From positions 1 to 15,794 of the forward strand of contig JAJDIC010000054.1 of assembly GCA_030266525.1 (NCBI GenBank): a stretch of DNA of 15,794 nucleotides, in the 5' to 3' direction. The stretch is from Desulfovibrio sp. OttesenSCG-928-G15. GTDB lineage: Bacteria > Desulfobacterota > Desulfovibrionia > Desulfovibrionales > Desulfovibrionaceae. Every line of letters begins with the position of its first letter. The first letter of the stretch is position 1. A model generated the notes under the pieces. It saw nothing but the letters and a program-made list of their open reading frames with translations, did no database searches and had not been told where the DNA came from. The translations under genes were made by a program, and so were the position numbers. Shown in pieces: positions 6,812 through 13,891 of this stretch.

Positions 6812-6854
6812 GCCCTGTGCGGCAAGAGGCTTTCAGCCTCCTGCCGCACAGGGC
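6812..6854. repeat. Long inverted repeat spanning the end of the molybdate regulator gene
   Basis: GCCCTGTGCGGCAxGAGGC at 6812-6830 pairs with its complement at 6836-6854: 18 base pairs with a single A/C mismatch, around a 5-nt loop TTTCA. The stop codon of the regulator (TGA, complement of 6833-6835) lies in the loop, so the last codons of the gene form one arm. No T-run follows on the minus strand, so it may be a transcript-stabilising or factor-dependent 3' end rather than a simple terminator. Confidence 0.75.
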
Positions 6855-7972
6855 CGCTCGCTGCCCGTGCCGGAAGCGTCAAAGCCGGGCAGACCGTGCA
6901 GCTCGTTTCTCAGACGGGAGGAACACAGGGCCTGCATCAGAGCGTCCACTGCCGGATCAGCCAGCACATCATCCGGTATCACCAGATCACAGGTGGTGGA
7001 GGCAAGCGGTATGAAATCCAGCCCCAGAGAGGCCGCCACAAGGCCAAGGCCAAGGGCTGCGTCTGCCGCGCCAAAGGCCACACGGCAGGCTCCCTCATGG
7101 TGCGAATAAACCTGCGTGTCATACCCTGCCACTGCCTCGGCAGGCACCCCCGCCCGGGCAAGGTGGTCATCCAGCAGCCTGCGTAAGGCCGCGCCCTGCT
7201 CCCTGTTCACAAAGCGCACACCTTTTTCGGCAATGTCCGCAACCGTGCGGATAGCAAGCGGATTTCCTGGCGCTACCATAAGCCCCTCTTCATTGGCGCA
7301 AAAGCCCACCAGCCTGCCCGCGCGACCGCAAAGTCGTTTATGGGCTTCTCTTGCATTGGCATCATCGCCGCCGCCCGAATGAAAATGCGTTGCGGCAATA
7401 TGGGCGTTACCGCCTGCCAGAGTATCCAGCGCCCTGCCGCTGGAGGCAAAAATGCAGCGAACGCGGGAAGAGAAGAGTCGGCGCTTCATGTGGGAGTCGA
7501 GCAATTCCAGGGCAGGGTTGCAGCCGAACAGCAACAGGGTCTGGCGAATAAGCTGTGGCGGCGAGGTCACGTCCACCGTGCCGTCACTTTGTACATAGGC
7601 GTCAGCCGCAGGTAGCAGGGCTGTGCCGAAAAACTCCAGCGGCACGCCCACCAGTTCGCCTCTGACATAGGCCAGGGCCAAGCGGCTACCGGGGTGGAGA
7701 GCACGCTCTGCATGCGCAGCGAAATGCGGCACAAGACGCGGCGCAGCCCCGCAATCGCTCACGGCTGTGTGGAACAGCGATTCCACGCTACAGGCAAAAA
7801 GCTTTGCCATGGCCAGAGCCACTGCCGTGTTCGGCAAATACCTGCCGCATTCCATATCGTACACCGCTTGTCGGCCCAGCCCCAGCATTTGCCCGAGCGC
7901 CGCCTGTGACCAGCCTTTACGCAGCCGGTGCCGTCTGATGGTATTGCTTATGCCTTGCGCGTTTTTCGACAT
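6833..7972 (-). CDS. Molybdate/tungstate-responsive regulator: XRE-type HTH fused to a PBP-like molybdate-binding domain
   Basis: A 379-residue protein. Residues about 6-60 form a lambda-repressor/XRE helix-turn-helix (RHRLRKGWSQAALGQMLGLGRQAVYDMECGR). The C-terminal half is a periplasmic-binding-protein-like domain of the COG1910 (PBP_like) type. It has the typical blocks GLMVAPGNPLAI, VRFVNREQGAALRRLLD and VAFGAADAALGLGLVAASLGLDFIPL, found in proteins that sense molybdate or tungstate. It is divergent from modABC and separated from it by a palindrome, so it very probably controls modABC and itself. The start at 7972 is preferred because AAGGG lies seven bases before it; an in-frame ATG at 8014 has no ribosome site. 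It is not classical ModE (no winged-helix plus TOBE) and not TunR (no XerC-like DNA-binding domain). Ligand preference cannot be read from sequence. Confidence 0.88.
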   Translation of the reverse strand: MSKNAQGISNTIRRHRLRKGWSQAALGQMLGLGRQAVYDMECGRYLPNTAVALAMAKLFACSVESLFHTAVSDCGAAPRLVPHFAAHAERALHPGSRLALAYVRGELVGVPLEFFGTALLPAADAYVQSDGTVDVTSPPQLIRQTLLLFGCNPALELLDSHMKRRLFSSRVRCIFASSGRALDTLAGGNAHIAATHFHSGGGDDANAREAHKRLCGRAGRLVGFCANEEGLMVAPGNPLAIRTVADIAEKGVRFVNREQGAALRRLLDDHLARAGVPAEAVAGYDTQVYSHHEGACRVAFGAADAALGLGLVAASLGLDFIPLASTTCDLVIPDDVLADPAVDALMQALCSSRLRNELHGLPGFDASGTGSERPCAAGG

Positions 7973-8037
7973 AATGAAGCCCTTGAGCGAGAGAAGAAGG
8001 CTTGACGCATCCATAGCATGGGGTTAGAGAAATAACA

Positions 8038-8057
8038 ATGCCGTGTATACACGTCAT
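8038..8057. promoter_or_regulatory. Palindromic operator candidate between regulator and modA
   Basis: ATGCCGTGTATACACGTCAT is a 20-bp palindrome with one mismatched pair; its core CGTGTATACACG (8042-8053) is perfect. Its centre lies about 27 bases before the centre of the modA -10 element, which puts it over the -35 position. This is the most likely binding site of the divergent XRE/PBP-like regulator. Confidence 0.65.
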
Positions 8058-8071
8058 CTGCTTTTTTTACG

Positions 8072-8077
8072 TATAAT
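8072..8077 (+). promoter_or_regulatory. -10 element of the modA promoter
   Basis: A perfect TATAAT stands 33 bases before the modA ATG. No good -35 hexamer is found 16-18 bases upstream; that position falls inside the palindrome at 8038-8057. A weak -35 under an operator fits a promoter controlled by the regulator, by repression or by contact activation. Confidence 0.6.
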
Positions 8078-8109
8078 TGCATACATTCCATTCTACCAAG
8101 GAGCCTGCA

Positions 8110-8889
8110 ATGCTCTTCCCCCGCAGTGTTTTTTTTGCCCTGCTTGTCGCCTGCCCGCTTGTTCTGGCCCACCCGGTCATGGCAAAGGGCAAAGCGCTTA
8201 TCGTTTTCGCAGCCGCATCAACCACAAACGCGATTACGGAAATCGGCGTATTGTACAAGCAGAAAGGCCTTGGTGAAATCACCCCCTCCTTTGCCTCTTC
8301 TTCCACCCTGGCCAAGCAAATTGAGCAGGGGGCACCTGCGGACCTGTTCCTTTCCGCCAATACCCGGTGGATGCAGTATCTTGACGATAAAAACCTTGTG
8401 GATGCGACCAGCCGCAAGGACCTGTTGTATAACCGGATAGCCCTGGTCGTGCCTGCGGACAGCAAGACGCGGAACATCGACATACAACAGGGCGCGGACC
8501 TGGTTTCCCTGCTTGGCGCTGACGGCAAACTTGCCGTGGGCGACCCGGAGCATGTTCCCGTAGGCATGTACGGCAAACAGGCTTTGGAAAAACTGGGGCT
8601 GTGGGACTCGATAAAGGATCGCATCGCCCCCACCAAGGACGTTCGCGCGGGCCTTGCTCTGGTGGAGCGCGGTGAAGTGCCGCTTGGCCTTGTCTATTCC
8701 AGTGATGTGGCAGCTTCGGACAAGGTACGGATCATCGGCATTTTCCCGGCAGACAGCCACCCGGAAATCGTATACCCGGTTGCGGCCATTGCCGGAAAAA
8801 ACGTGGACGCGGCCAAGGCCTTTATCGGCTTTTTGTCCAGCCCCGAGGCAGCAGCCATTTTCAAAAAGTATGGGTTTGAAGGGAGATAG
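8110..8889 (+). CDS. modA: Molybdate-binding periplasmic protein ModA
   Basis: This is the substrate-binding protein of the high-affinity molybdate/tungstate ABC importer (259 residues, normal length). A Sec signal peptide covers about residues 1-25 (cleavage near PVMA-K). The oxyanion-binding motif FAAAS is at 33-37, and SSSTLAKQIEQGAPADLFLSAN is a family hallmark. Later blocks GDPEHVPVGMYGKQAL and GLVYSSD also contribute to the binding site. The ATG at 8110 is preceded by AAGGAG at the right distance; an upstream in-frame start at 8077 lies inside the -10 box and is rejected. It is the first gene of modABC. Whether it prefers molybdate or tungstate is not visible. Confidence 0.95.
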   Translation: MLFPRSVFFALLVACPLVLAHPVMAKGKALIVFAAASTTNAITEIGVLYKQKGLGEITPSFASSSTLAKQIEQGAPADLFLSANTRWMQYLDDKNLVDATSRKDLLYNRIALVVPADSKTRNIDIQQGADLVSLLGADGKLAVGDPEHVPVGMYGKQALEKLGLWDSIKDRIAPTKDVRAGLALVERGEVPLGLVYSSDVAASDKVRIIGIFPADSHPEIVYPVAAIAGKNVDAAKAFIGFLSSPEAAAIFKKYGFEGR

Positions 8890-8920
8890 AAACCCGCAAC
8901 AAAAGAAGAAACACGCAACA
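8889..8920 (+). repeat. Imperfect direct repeat in the modA-modB spacer
   Basis: GAAACCCGCAACA (8889-8901) and GAAACACGCAACA (8908-8920) differ at one of 13 positions and are 19 bases apart, directly after the modA stop. The role is unknown; chance or a small duplication is possible. Confidence 0.4.
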
Positions 8921-8935
8921 TAACGGATTATATTC

Positions 8936-9628
8936 ATGTTCTCTCTTACTCCGGCAGAAGCGGACGCCATGCGGCTGAGCCTCAAGGTGGCCTGTTGGGC
9001 GGTTGTGGTCAGCCTTGGACCGGGCATTTTTTCAGCATGGCTGCTTTCACGCTGCCGCTTCCCCGGTCGCAAGGTGCTTGACGGACTTATCCATCTGCCC
9101 CTTGTGCTGCCGCCGGTGGCTATTGGCTATTTGCTGCTGGTAAGCTGCGGGAGAAACGGGGTTATCGGCTCTTTTTTATACGCCCACTTCGGCATTACCC
9201 TGGCCTTTGACTGGAAAGGGGCGGTTCTGGCCTCTGCTGTCATGGCTTTCCCCCTGATGGTACGGGCCATCCGGCTTTCCATTGACGCCGTGGACCGGGA
9301 TATTGAAGACGCAGCCCGCACCCTTGGCGCGGGGCCGACGCGCGTTTTTTTTACTGTCACCCTGCCCCTTGTTCTGCCCGGCGTAATCACGGGAACGATG
9401 CTCGGCTTTGCCAGAAGCCTTGGCGAATTCGGCGCGACCATCATGTTTGTTTCCAACATTCCAGGCCAAACCCAAACCCTGCCTCTGGCCCTGTACACCC
9501 TGACCCAGGTGCCGGACGGTGACGCCGGGGCCATGCGCCTGTGCGTCATTGCCGTGCTTATTGCCATGGCGGCGCTCATCTTGTCGGACATTCTGTCCAA
9601 GCGCTATGCCAACACTCTTGGCGCATAA
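8936..9628 (+). CDS. modB: Molybdate ABC transporter permease ModB
   Basis: This is the inner-membrane permease of the molybdate importer (230 residues, typical length). Hydrophobic helices fall at about 14-36, 52-70, 95-112, 141-158 and 205-222. The cytoplasmic EAA loop that contacts ModC is visible as EDAARTLGAGPTRVFFTVTLPL (124-145), followed by the characteristic GFARSLGEFGATIMF (157-171). The start at 8936 has only a weak ribosome site (GGA about ten bases upstream), so translation may depend on the 46-base spacer after modA. modC starts 17 bases after its stop, in one operon. No defect is seen. Confidence 0.94.
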   Translation: MFSLTPAEADAMRLSLKVACWAVVVSLGPGIFSAWLLSRCRFPGRKVLDGLIHLPLVLPPVAIGYLLLVSCGRNGVIGSFLYAHFGITLAFDWKGAVLASAVMAFPLMVRAIRLSIDAVDRDIEDAARTLGAGPTRVFFTVTLPLVLPGVITGTMLGFARSLGEFGATIMFVSNIPGQTQTLPLALYTLTQVPDGDAGAMRLCVIAVLIAMAALILSDILSKRYANTLGA

Positions 9629-9645
9629 CGCGTAGCGGGGAATGC

Positions 9646-10284
9646 ATGCACATAGCCGTATGTAAACAACAGGGCAGCTTTTCGCTTGATGTGCGCTTTT
9701 CCGGCAAGGCAGATGGCGTTACCGCCCTGTGCGGGCCTTCCGGTTCGGGCAAAACTTCGGTCATCAACATGGTCGCGGGCCTGTCACGGCCTGATTCGGG
9801 AACAATTTCCCTTGCCGGAAACCTGCTGTTCGACTCCGCAGCCGGTATCTGCCTGCCGCCGGAAGCGCGGCGCGTGGGCTATGTTTTCCAGGAGGGCCGG
9901 CTGTTTCCCCACTTGTCCATACGGGCAAACCTGACATACGGCATGAAGCTCATACCCAGGGCAAAACGGGTTATCCACCTCGATCAGGTGGTGGGTTTGC
10001 TGGGCATCGAACACCTGCTCTCGCGACGTCCGCGCAAACTTTCCGGCGGGGAAAAGCAGCGCGTCGCCATTGGTCGGGCGCTGCTCATCTCACCTTTTGC
10101 CCTGCTGATGGACGAACCGCTGGCCTCTTTGGACGAAGCCCGAAAAGAAGAACTGCTGCCCTATATTGCGACTGTGAACAAAGAATTCCACATCCCTGTG
10201 CTCTATGTCAGTCACGCCATGGAAGAGGTTGAGCGCATTGCGGATACCGTTATCCGCATGGAAAACGGCCGGGTTGTTTCGTAG
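9646..10284 (+). CDS. modC: Molybdate ABC transporter ATP-binding protein ModC, short form
   Basis: This is the ATPase of the molybdate importer. All nucleotide-binding motifs are present in 212 residues: Walker A GPSGSGKTS (30-38), Q-loop VFQE (80-83), signature LSGGE (132-136), Walker B ALLMDEP (152-158), D-loop SLDE and switch His190. The protein ends with MENGRVVS, just after the ATPase core. E. coli ModC is about 352 residues because of a C-terminal TOBE/Mop region that binds molybdate and regulates transport; this one has no such region, and I see none in other frames downstream. The start at 9646 is chosen over an open frame reaching to 9541 because it follows the modB stop, has GGGG seven bases upstream, and matches the expected N-terminus. 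Confidence 0.92.
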   Translation: MHIAVCKQQGSFSLDVRFSGKADGVTALCGPSGSGKTSVINMVAGLSRPDSGTISLAGNLLFDSAAGICLPPEARRVGYVFQEGRLFPHLSIRANLTYGMKLIPRAKRVIHLDQVVGLLGIEHLLSRRPRKLSGGEKQRVAIGRALLISPFALLMDEPLASLDEARKEELLPYIATVNKEFHIPVLYVSHAMEEVERIADTVIRMENGRVVS

Positions 10285-10495
10285 AATAAAGCTGTCTGCC
10301 GCGCGAATGCGCAGAGCGGAGAATACGGCCACACGGGCTTGTCGACCCGGTACGTCGTCGGCATTGCCGCACTTGCTTTTTCAGGCGGCTGCGTCTATCA
10401 ATGGGGTGCGATGCCGCTTCGTGCAGGCGGCTTGCCAAAGCGCCGCTGTGCACATGAAACGCCCCCCTTTTCCTGTATCTTTTTACGCTACGTCG

Positions 10496-11557
10496 ATGAA
10501 CATACTCTACACCAATTTCCATACCTCTTCCGGCGGCGGGCATACCACCTATATTCTGCAACTTCTGGAAAACCGGGAGCACACAAGCTTTGTGGCCTGC
10601 CCGGAAAACAGCAAGCTGTACAACATCCTGCGCGAGCGCGGTTTTCCCGGCCTTGTAGGCATAGAATTTCCCGGCGGGCTGCGCAGCCCCCGCGCCATCG
10701 CCTCCAACACGCTCAAACTGGCAAATGCCATTCGCGAGTGGAACATAGACATCGTCCATACCAACGGCTCTGCCGATAACCGCTTGCTGCTCTATGCTTC
10801 ATGGATTTGCCGCAAAAAGTTCAAGGTTGTCTTTACCAAGCACAATACCTACCCGATCAAAGGCTTTTTTTCCCGTCTGCGGCTCAAATATTTCAATGAC
10901 GCGGTCATTATGGTCGGCCCGCATGTGGCGGCCTGTGCGGCCATGGGGGAAAGCCCGCGCTTTACGGTTGTGGAGCACGGCATTAACCTGGACTACTGGA
11001 AAAAAACGACGCCACTTCGCGAAGAAGGCGGCGTCATTCATCTGGTCAGCACGTCCGGAACGTCGCACCACAAGGGCTGGACGCACATGGTGGACGCCCT
11101 GGCCGGACTTTTGCCGGAAGAACGGGAGCGCTTCCGGCTTACCGTGATCGGCAGGCATGTTCCCTGGCAGGAAGACGAAGCAAAGCGCTGTAACATCACC
11201 TTTCCGGGCTATCAGGACGATACCCGCCCCTGGCTGGAAGACGCAGATATCGGCTTCGTTCTTTCTTACCACGAAGCCAGCAGCTACGCCGCCAGGGAAA
11301 TGATGGCCATGAGCCTGCCGGTTATCTTGAGCGATTTCAAAGGCTTTGAACCAGCGTACGACCCGGCTTGCGCCTGGGTGACCAAAATCCAGGACACGTC
11401 TTCCATTCAACAGGCGCTGAGAGTCATCCTGTCCCTGCCCAGAGGCGAACTAAGCCGCATGAAACTGGCAGCGCGGCAAAAAGCCGAAAAAGATTTCGCC
11501 CTTGAGCGCTGTATCGCCGAGACGAACGCCGTGTATGAGCGGATCATGCGAGCCTGA
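10496..11557 (+). CDS. GT-B glycosyltransferase (GT4 family-like)
   Basis: A 353-residue cytoplasmic glycosyltransferase, probably adding a sugar to a lipopolysaccharide or other surface glycan. The N-terminal Rossmann half starts with MNILYTNFHTSSGGGHTTYI, where the glycine-rich loop is typical of GT4 acceptor domains. The C-terminal half has VVEHGINLDYW and the E-x7-E donor-sugar motif EASSYAARE (Glu260, Glu268). The frame is open up to 10205, but the ATG at 10496 coincides with the first beta strand and is chosen on that ground; there is no clear ribosome site for any start. The 211 bases after modC contain no recognisable gene, so it is likely transcribed separately. It converges on a polysaccharide deacetylase gene with 12 bases between stops, which supports a role in surface polysaccharide. 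Confidence 0.85.
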   Translation: MNILYTNFHTSSGGGHTTYILQLLENREHTSFVACPENSKLYNILRERGFPGLVGIEFPGGLRSPRAIASNTLKLANAIREWNIDIVHTNGSADNRLLLYASWICRKKFKVVFTKHNTYPIKGFFSRLRLKYFNDAVIMVGPHVAACAAMGESPRFTVVEHGINLDYWKKTTPLREEGGVIHLVSTSGTSHHKGWTHMVDALAGLLPEERERFRLTVIGRHVPWQEDEAKRCNITFPGYQDDTRPWLEDADIGFVLSYHEASSYAAREMMAMSLPVILSDFKGFEPAYDPACAWVTKIQDTSSIQQALRVILSLPRGELSRMKLAARQKAEKDFALERCIAETNAVYERIMRA

Positions 11558-11569
11558 ATGCCGATTGGC

Positions 11570-12700
11570 TCACACGCGACAGCGTTTGTATAGCTCTCCG
11601 AGAAAAGGCCTGCTGTACAAACACAGGCGCGAGAGCATTTTCGCAGTACGCTCACGATAATTCATGCGCCGTATGCCCAAAGGACGCCCAGCCGGATTGG
11701 GGCCTGGCTCCACGTTGTAAAAGACGGAAAAACCCGCCGCCTGCGCTACGCTGCGAGCCATATCGCAGTGATGCCCCCAGGGCCAGCAGAAACTGCGCAC
11801 AGCATGCCCGAGGCCTGCCTGCAACGCTTGCTGGTTGGCCTGCAGTATTCCGGCAAGGCGCGCCTTTTGCTCCTCCACGCTTTCAAGGCGTCCCATATTT
11901 TCCGCAAATGTGCCGACAAAGCGGGCAAGCGCCATCCTGTTTTCCTCCGAAGCAAAAAAAGCCTCCGCGCCCGGTTCATCCTGCGGCACCATGGTTCGGA
12001 TGCCCTCCAGTAATTCCCCGGAGGGGTAAAAGGCCCTGCCTGTCAACGCGGAAGCCCTGGCAAAGCGCGGCCTGCCCCAGAAAACGCCCGGTACGATATG
12101 CTCAAAAGCGCCCAGCGCATTCCCCGGCTGCTCAAAGCCCGAAAATTCCGGCCCGGTGAAAACCGCCTCATGCCCCGGCGAGTGGGCGGCTACGGACACC
12201 ACCCCGCTTCGCTCCATGCGGCGAGCTTCTTCCCAGGTAAAAAAGAGGTCGTTTCTTACGCTATACCCCGCAGGAGAACGGGAAATAACGGCGTCCACGA
12301 GCGGCAGGTCTTCCATCCCGACGCGTCCTTGCCACACATCCTCCAGCGTAGGGCGCGCGCGCTGGCCCGCAAGGTCTGCCATGGCCTGGGCCGTATCCAT
12401 GAGCGCGGTAAGGGCGAATATGACCGCCTTGTGCCCGTATTTTTGCAAAATGGGCCAGGCGTATACATAATTGTCCAGATACCCGTCATCAAAGGTTATG
12501 AGCAACGACTTGGGCGGAACCGGCTCACCATGCAAAAAAAACGCTTCCGCCTGCTCAAGGCCTATTCCCCGCCAGCCGCTTTCCGCAAGCTGGCGGCAGT
12601 GTTCCTCAAAAAGCGATGGAGCAACAGTAAGCCCGGCGGAAATATTGTTGACGTAATGATAAATGACCACAGGCACACTGCCCGCTTTGCGCAATCCCAT
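11570..12700 (-). CDS. Polysaccharide deacetylase (NodB homology domain)
   Basis: A 376-residue carbohydrate esterase family 4-type protein that should remove N-acetyl groups from a cell-surface or lipid-linked sugar. Motif 1 is TFDDGYLDN (69-77), with the catalytic and metal-binding Asp71 and Asp72. Motif 2 is HSPGH (His173, His177), giving with Asp72 the D-H-H metal triad. Motif 3 is present in divergent form as FCWPWG. There is no signal peptide, so it probably acts in the cytoplasm. A long insert lies between motifs 1 and 2. The start at 12700 follows a GGGGGG run seven bases upstream. It lies 90 bases after the HD-domain gene on the same strand and converges on the glycosyltransferase. 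Confidence 0.88.
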   Translation of the reverse strand: MGLRKAGSVPVVIYHYVNNISAGLTVAPSLFEEHCRQLAESGWRGIGLEQAEAFFLHGEPVPPKSLLITFDDGYLDNYVYAWPILQKYGHKAVIFALTALMDTAQAMADLAGQRARPTLEDVWQGRVGMEDLPLVDAVISRSPAGYSVRNDLFFTWEEARRMERSGVVSVAAHSPGHEAVFTGPEFSGFEQPGNALGAFEHIVPGVFWGRPRFARASALTGRAFYPSGELLEGIRTMVPQDEPGAEAFFASEENRMALARFVGTFAENMGRLESVEEQKARLAGILQANQQALQAGLGHAVRSFCWPWGHHCDMARSVAQAAGFSVFYNVEPGPNPAGRPLGIRRMNYRERTAKMLSRLCLYSRPFLGELYKRCRV

Positions 12701-12702
12701 GC

Positions 12703-12758
12703 GCGCCCCCCGATTTGAGCGTTTTGCGACGCAAGCGCCCCCCGTGTGACGCGCTCAA
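12703..12758. repeat. Direct and inverted repeats before the deacetylase gene
   Basis: GCGCCCCCCG occurs twice exactly, at 12703-12712 and 12735-12744. TTGAGCG (12715-12721) has its complement CGCTCAA at 12752-12758. The first copy of the direct repeat is, on the minus strand, the ribosome-binding stretch of the deacetylase. The arrangement could fold and mask that site, or may be a small duplication. Confidence 0.4.
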
Positions 12759-12790
12759 GCGCCGGGGAGGCGTATGCCATACGAAATACC

Positions 12791-13753
12791 TTACTGCGAA
12801 AAGACCTTTGTCACAATCGCTTCCACCTTTGCCTGCACTTCCGGTATGCCCGCAAGGCCCTTCACCAGCCGGAGCATATGCCCTTCTTCCCTGGCTATGC
12901 GCCGTGATTCGGCAAAGCCGAGGTCAAAAAGCCAGGAGATGAGCAGAATGCGAAAGTCATTATAATACCGCATGTCCCTGTAGGAAGCCTGTCTGCCCGC
13001 TTCCAGGTCGACCAGCACGTTCGGGGAATACAGGGCGGGTTCGTCGCTCAGGTGCATAAGCACCACATCATTGTCCCGGCTGTCGCCCTCAAGCGTATTC
13101 GCCAGCACGCGCAAGATGTCGAGCTTGTCCGCATCGCGAAGGCCCTGCAGCACAATCCGGGTAGCGCCGCCAAGCCGGGGCGGAACAGCTTTGCGATTAT
13201 GCAAGGACACCGCAGCCAGAACAAGGCGGCGAAGCGCAGCTTCCTCGGAAGCCAGAAAGCCCTGTTGATAAATGATTCGCGCACCTTCCGCCCCATGGTT
13301 TAATGAGACATCGTCCCAAAAAGTATGATACGTGCGGTACTGGTGAAAACGGGCCACATCATGAAAAAGCGCGGCCAAGCCAATCCCCTTTGCGGTCAAA
13401 GGCCCGGCAAAGGCGGCTTCCGCTCCGGCAATGCGCAGAGCGAGGGCGTAAACCCTGAAGCTGTGATCTTCCTTTACCTTGAGCGGATAATCCTCTGCCT
13501 CGTCGCCAGTGTAAAATCCGCTTGCGTACTCGCGAAAACGTGCGGCGAAAAGCTGGAACGCGCGCTCGCTTTCTTTGCGCCGCGCCTTGGCCTCAAGCTC
13601 CATACGAGCTTCCTCGTTCCATTTATCCCACTTGGGGTCTCTGAAAACACCCTTGGGACCGTATAAAAACCGTAAAAAAAAGATGACCACGGCGAAAAAG
13701 GCCAACACGATAACAGTGCTCATGGCTTTGGTCAGTACCAATTCTCCGGTCAT
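12791..13753 (-). CDS. Membrane-anchored HD-domain phosphohydrolase of unknown substrate
   Basis: A 320-residue protein with one N-terminal membrane helix (about 10-31), a charged linker likely to be helical (about 40-75), then an HD domain facing the cytoplasm. The metal-binding residues can be followed: His97 (EDHSFRV), His131-Asp132 (ALFHDVARF), His185 (VSLHNRK) and Asp208 (LRDADKLD). Enzymes with this layout hydrolyse phosphomonoesters or phosphodiesters, often nucleotides; the substrate cannot be told. The frame is open to 14050, but the ATG at 13753 is chosen because AAGGGA precedes it and the membrane helix follows. The longer version would overlap the divergent regulator gene. The polysaccharide deacetylase lies 90 bases downstream and may be in the same transcript. 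Confidence 0.82.
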   Translation of the reverse strand: MTGELVLTKAMSTVIVLAFFAVVIFFLRFLYGPKGVFRDPKWDKWNEEARMELEAKARRKESERAFQLFAARFREYASGFYTGDEAEDYPLKVKEDHSFRVYALALRIAGAEAAFAGPLTAKGIGLAALFHDVARFHQYRTYHTFWDDVSLNHGAEGARIIYQQGFLASEEAALRRLVLAAVSLHNRKAVPPRLGGATRIVLQGLRDADKLDILRVLANTLEGDSRDNDVVLMHLSDEPALYSPNVLVDLEAGRQASYRDMRYYNDFRILLISWLFDLGFAESRRIAREEGHMLRLVKGLAGIPEVQAKVEAIVTKVFSQ

Positions 13754-13816
13754 GCCCCTTCCCTTGATGCGTTTTGGAATTTGTGATGCAACGCACGGTA
13801 TATGCAAAAAAACTGA

Positions 13817-13844
13817 TTGACTTATCTCGAAGGCGAGATATGCT
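13817..13844 (+). promoter_or_regulatory. Promoter of the ArsR-methyltransferase gene
   Basis: TTGACT (13817-13822) and TATGCT (13839-13844) are separated by 16 bases, a fair sigma-70 promoter pointing at the gene starting at 13892. The inverted repeat at 13823-13840 fills the spacer, so a bound repressor would block the promoter. Confidence 0.5.
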
Positions 13845-13863
13845 ATATCAAGATTTGTTGATA
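13823..13863. promoter_or_regulatory. Two tandem 18-bp inverted repeats, probable operators of the ArsR-type regulator
   Basis: Site 1 is TATCTCG-aagg-CGAGATA (13823-13840); site 2 is TATCAA-gatttg-TTGATA (13846-13863). Both are 18 bp, both begin TATC and end GATA, and their centres are 23 bases apart, about two helical turns. They overlap and follow the promoter of the adjacent regulator gene, fitting autoregulation by a dimeric winged-helix protein. Confidence 0.6.
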
Positions 13864-13891
13864 CAAAACATTCGCCAGGAAACGCGACGCC

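Noticed and set aside
8077..8109. ModA starting at 8077
   Set aside because: This start overlaps the TATAAT promoter box and would bury the signal peptide; AAGGAG precedes the ATG at 8110.
9541..9645. Longer ModC starting with GTG at 9541
   Set aside because: It would overlap the end of modB; the added residues do not resemble ModC, and the ATPase fold starts at 9646.
10205..10495. Long N-terminal extension of the glycosyltransferase, starting inside modC
   Set aside because: The residues have no family character and overlap modC; the GT-B fold begins at MNILYTNF (10496).
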